Source: Anarhynchus alexandrinus
Lineage: Eukaryota > Chordata > Aves > Charadriiformes > Charadriidae
Assembly (NCBI GenBank): GCA_008711295.1
Contig: VUYV01000192.1
Span: 1,567,514 to 1,631,513, forward strand
DNA: 64,000 nucleotides
Reading direction: 5' to 3'
This document shows, piece by piece, positions 60,261 to 64,000 of this stretch. The translations under genes were made by a program, and so were the position numbers. The notes below the pieces were generated by a model, which ran no database searches, was not told the origin of the DNA, and saw only the letters and a program-made list of their open reading frames with translations. How positions within the stretch are numbered: the first letter of the stretch is position 1; each line of letters starts with the position of its first letter.

Positions 60261-61892
60261 AAAAGGTGAGGGTTGGGGAGGGGGTGAAGAAGAAACAGGG
60301 AGTTAGAGGAGGCTGGAAAAAGAAGAAAGGAAGGATGTTAGCTACTCTTAAAAACATCAAGCCAAAAAGAGAGTGCTAGCCAGGTTAGTTAGTTGTTGGT
60401 AGATACTAACAAGCCCACCAGCTCTCTCTCCAGCTGTAGATGTCATAGAAACACCTGCAGAAGTGTACCACAATTTCAAATCGATAAGTAAATAGAAGCA
60501 GTGAAGAGGCATGTTTGTGGTGCCATATTCAGGTATATTGTCAAATCAACCTGTTTCCTGTATTGACTGCACAAATGTACTAATTCTTTTCAGAAGAAGA
60601 TTACAGAAAAATTTTAATCTAAAATTCCTAGCTAACTTCTGAGTGATCATATCCAGCACAGACTTCAGAGGCCTGCAGCACATTCTATTTATATCTTCTG
60701 CAGTAAAGGCTGTATCTGTTTTGTTAGTCACATAACTGAGAGAGGTGAACTTCATTTAATTCTGCTACCTTATTTTGGGAGGAGATGTTTTGCACATACA
60801 GAGAACTTATCTTGCCAGTGTTTGAGAACCTTTTCCTAAGCAGAGGAAGTTCTGCTTCTGCCTGGCAGGAGACAGAAGGGCCATGAACTATTTCAAACCT
60901 CCATATACCTGAACAGTTTATTACCTTTTTCAAAAGTCAGTAGTTTAAGCTGCCTCACACTTATTAGCTCTAAATTAACAAAAGTCCCAACAAAATTAGA
61001 TCTACATCATTAAAGATATCACTGTTAAGATATCGTACAAGCATTAAGACCTATTTATTTGATAGCAGACAAACATAAAAGATCTTTTGACTGTTTCTAT
61101 CCAGAGAAGCTTGCTAAAGGTCAGTCCCCCGTCAGAATTCAACATAACAGTACAGAGGGTGAGGATAATACATGAGGCTGCACTTCAACTCTGTCTCTGT
61201 GATTGCCAGCATCTGTTGTGGTTTCCAGACTTGTCCAATGAGATTTGCTAATACAGTTGTGTGTTTGATGCCGTGCTACTGAATGCAAATATACGGAGCA
61301 TGCTACATCCAATATAGCTCACCCTCAGGGGGAGTCTGATTGCCACACTTCCCTTTATACAGCCTAAGATGTATTGTGAAGATGACATGGATATATAGAT
61401 GAAGTTGAAGCAAAACTTGGATACTGTACTTGCATCAGTAAATATGAACCTGAACTGCAAAATAGACAGTTGGATTCAGACTTCCACAAAATTTTGGTCT
61501 GTTCAGGTTAGAACTGGGATTAAGACCTTACAGTAATGAAGGGAAGTTTAGCAATGATTTAGAGAGAACGTTGTCCCTGCTTGCCCACTTTCTGAATTCC
61601 TGACCATCCTTGGGTGGAATGTTCTGTGGGGTATGCCATCAAATAGTGTGTGTCACTGAAGATCAAAATGGAGATAGATGGCATTTGGAAATTGGAATTA
61701 GAGGGCGACATTTTTTGTTGGCATTTTATCTGCTAATAAGTGATGCAGGGAAGTTAAGTGTCTGGAGGAACAGATTCGAGCTTTGTGACTCATGCTTTTA
61801 CTATCAGTTCATAGAATACATGGATTTGAACTAAGGGAGTTAATGGCATTACTAATCATGATGCAAAAATCAAAATGAAAGTGTGTGATTTC

Positions 61893-61914
61893 ATTTGTAG
61901 CCAATTTGTAGCCA
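61893..61914. repeat. Perfect 11-bp tandem duplication
   Basis: atttgtagcca occurs twice head to tail with no mismatch, followed directly by attcc. Probably recent slippage. Confidence 0.85.
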
Positions 61915-61927
61915 ATTCCTAAGAATT

Positions 61928-61948
61928 CATACTCTAGATAGGAGTATG
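61928..61948. repeat. Short inverted repeat (7-bp arms)
   Basis: catactc (61928-61934) and gagtatg (61942-61948) are complementary around a 7-base loop. Confidence 0.55.
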
Positions 61949-62457
61949 TTCCACCAGGAATTTCTCAAAGGGAAAGTAAATCCCTGAGTATCATCCCCTG
62001 ACCAGCCAAATTCATATTCTCAGATTCTGTCATGGTAGGTGTGATACGAAGATATGGAGGGAGAAACTCTCTCTACTCTTACCATCGCTTTTATAATGTT
62101 GTAGCTTTTTTGCTTTTTATTTCATCAAGGCTTGTTCTAAGGAACAGAAAGTAGAGGTTAGCAGGAACCAGATATTTATGCAAAGAGGGATCTAAATTTT
62201 AGGCAAGTCTTGTGTGTTACTTTTGTTATCAAAATGCCTAACCAACACCTGTCTGTAGAGAACAGAATGCCTGTTGTGACCATAGCATATTTTCATATTA
62301 TAGTTCGGTTTGTGTAAAATATACATCTCTTGTAATGCGTTAACATCATGTTTCAGTAATTGAGGTACTGTCATCTCTAACAGGCAAAAGTTTGATTGAG
62401 TTATTTATGGGACAGAAATAATCTATTACCGTGCCAACATCTTCAGAAATGCTTATA

Positions 62458-62515
62458 GAAGCATTAACTAACAGTAGTATTAACTAACAGTAGAAGTATT
62501 AACTAACAGTAAAAC
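62458..62515. repeat. Tandem repeat, about 16-19 bp x 3
   Basis: Three copies of attaactaacagta are separated by short spacers (gt, gaagt), giving units of 16 and 19 bp. The unequal spacing suggests slippage plus a small insertion. Confidence 0.8.
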
Positions 62516-64000
62516 TTCATTAGTTCCCAACATTTCTGTAAGAGACAGACAACAACCAACCTTCTACCTATGTCTTTTCTAGAGGACTGTGCAGCCCAGC
62601 TCACTGTAAGCCTCGCTTCTGCCCTGAAAGCAAGTAGAGCACCTGGGACTTGACCTCCTCACCAGTGCTCTTATCCTTTGTGTCCACCTCACTGGCCTCC
62701 CATGGAAGGCTTTCTAAATAAATCTTCGCTTGAGTACTTAACAGATGACTTTCTTTGAGAGCCTTTGTGCAGCTGACCCAGAGTTCTGATAACCACGGAT
62801 CTGCTGACCCTACTATACAGGGGCTGCATTAGATGCAAAAGGTGGACAAGCTGGTGAAATGAAGGCTCCTTGCCCCTTCCCCCCTAGACTATTCACCGAC
62901 AAAAGAGCAAAGTAAAATCCTATATACAGTCACTAGCTACAATGCTAACTCTTCCAAATCTGAATTTTTATTAAAACAGTAGGGGGTGAAAATGACTGGG
63001 CTAAATGCAGGTGAGACAGGCCCCTTGAGAACTACGGTAAAGGAAAGGCGAGTAAATCAATATGTGCCATGGGACAGCATAGTGTCTGAAATGGCATGAT
63101 AATGGCAGCAGCTGAAGCTTGTATTGATGCGGCAGAAAATGCTTTTTGCTCCACTGATGACTGTTGTTCAATTTCCAAAAATACAGAAAGTTCTCTTTCA
63201 TTATTAAGAATTAGCCAGAAGGTGTCTGTATACCACGTACAAATGTTTACAAATCGTTAGAACAGTCATTTGTGTTACAGAACACTAGTCCTACGATACA
63301 TGCACAGGAAGGTCAGTGAGTTATTTAACAATTGTGTTTTACTTATGAAGGAAATGGGGAAACAATGATCTAATCCATTTGGTCTTAATAGTGAAATTTA
63401 CTCTAGAACGTAAAAAAGGGTTTAGCCTATTTAAATAATGGCTGTGATTATAGCACACTAATACAGTGCATTCTATACTACATAACATGTTATGAATAGC
63501 ACGCTGAGTGATTTTTTTAGTATATGTAAATTACTTAGAAGCACAAAGGATGCATCTCTGAACTGTTTTTGTAGAGCTGATTATAGGTCTAACTGCTACA
63601 GGAGGAGGCTGAAAGAGCTTTGTTGAGGGGCATTGATTGATTAATAAAGAGTGCAGCAGCAACAGACATAACATTGCAGTTATAGATTTTCCATACTTTA
63701 TCTTCAGGGCTTGTAAAGATACAGTGGTGATCAGATGATGAGGTTTTCTTTCACCTTGCAGTAACGCACAACAAATCACGGCATTCTGCAATGCCACAAA
63801 ACAGCTTTTTGCAGAACACCGAGTAAAAGAAAACTCCTCCACAATCACGACTTTACAGTTAGACATTGTCCTTTTTCCTTCTAAACTCCTTTATGAGAGA
63901 TGCTTCCAACAATAATTTAAAGTAATGTCCCAAATTTAGAAACAAAGTGGGAACTGTACATTCAAACACTTAGGGATTCTATTTTTATTAAATTGGAAGT

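Larger units (their letters stand above)
58106..64000. other. Unique AT-rich non-coding DNA with small tandem repeats
   Basis: No gene or transposon is recognised. It contains (ACT)5 at 59673-59687, an 11-bp duplicate at 61893-61914, a 7-bp-arm hairpin at 61928-61948 and a three-copy tandem at 62458-62515. A purine-rich tract at 60240-60345 is low-complexity. GC-richer DNA at 62580-62880 is unassigned. The 111-codon minus-strand frame at 63531-63866 has no recognised domain. Confidence 0.5.

Overview
The window looks like non-coding, AT-rich vertebrate chromosome, most likely from a bird. It is either a gene desert or the inside of a very large intron. The case for a bird (or another sauropsid) rests on mobile elements. 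There are CR1 LINE 3' ends in both orientations, an octamer tail built on TTCTATGA, an LTR that resembles avian ERVL-type solo LTRs, and no Alu, B1 or L1 copies that I can see. MIR/CORE-SINE relics, which are shared by amniotes, are also present. A turtle or crocodilian is not excluded. Two single N bases, each inside or beside a homopolymer, point to a draft assembly.

I find no protein-coding gene, tRNA, rRNA or CRISPR array that I can support. No open frame carries a recognisable domain, and most are under 100 codons. The two that deserve mention are a minus-strand frame at about 30.4-30.97 kb (about 185 codons, first ATG well inside) and a minus-strand frame at about 55.25-55.6 kb (about 115 codons). 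Both fit chance expectation for this much sequence.

Layout: 0-5 kb unique AT-rich DNA; 4.95-5.66 kb a minus-strand LTR relic with a TATA box and AATAAA; 5.7-16.4 kb unique DNA with two MIR relics; 16.4-16.65 kb a plus-strand CR1; 16.7-35.2 kb mostly unique, with MIR relics near 23.0 and 26.6 kb and stretches that look like conserved non-coding DNA near 21.8-22.4 and 27.9-28.1 kb; 35.2-37.4 kb a repeat cluster (minus-strand CR1, a MIR relic and an ancient CR1-like reverse transcriptase fragment); 37.4-49.2 kb unique AT-rich DNA with short simple repeats; 49.22-49.72 kb an unexplained CpG-rich block just downstream of TATATAAG; 51.7-54.7 kb a MIR relic, a 756-bp minus-strand solo LTR with a near-perfect target duplication, and another MIR relic; 56.2 kb a TG/TA/CA palindromic microsatellite; 57.9-58.1 kb a long MIR-type relic; 58.1-64 kb unique DNA with small tandem repeats.

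No set of genes works together here. The most biologically interesting content is probably regulatory: the CpG-rich block and the homeodomain-, TCF- and MEIS-motif-bearing stretches. That reading is inference and needs cross-species alignment. I did not find a new system.
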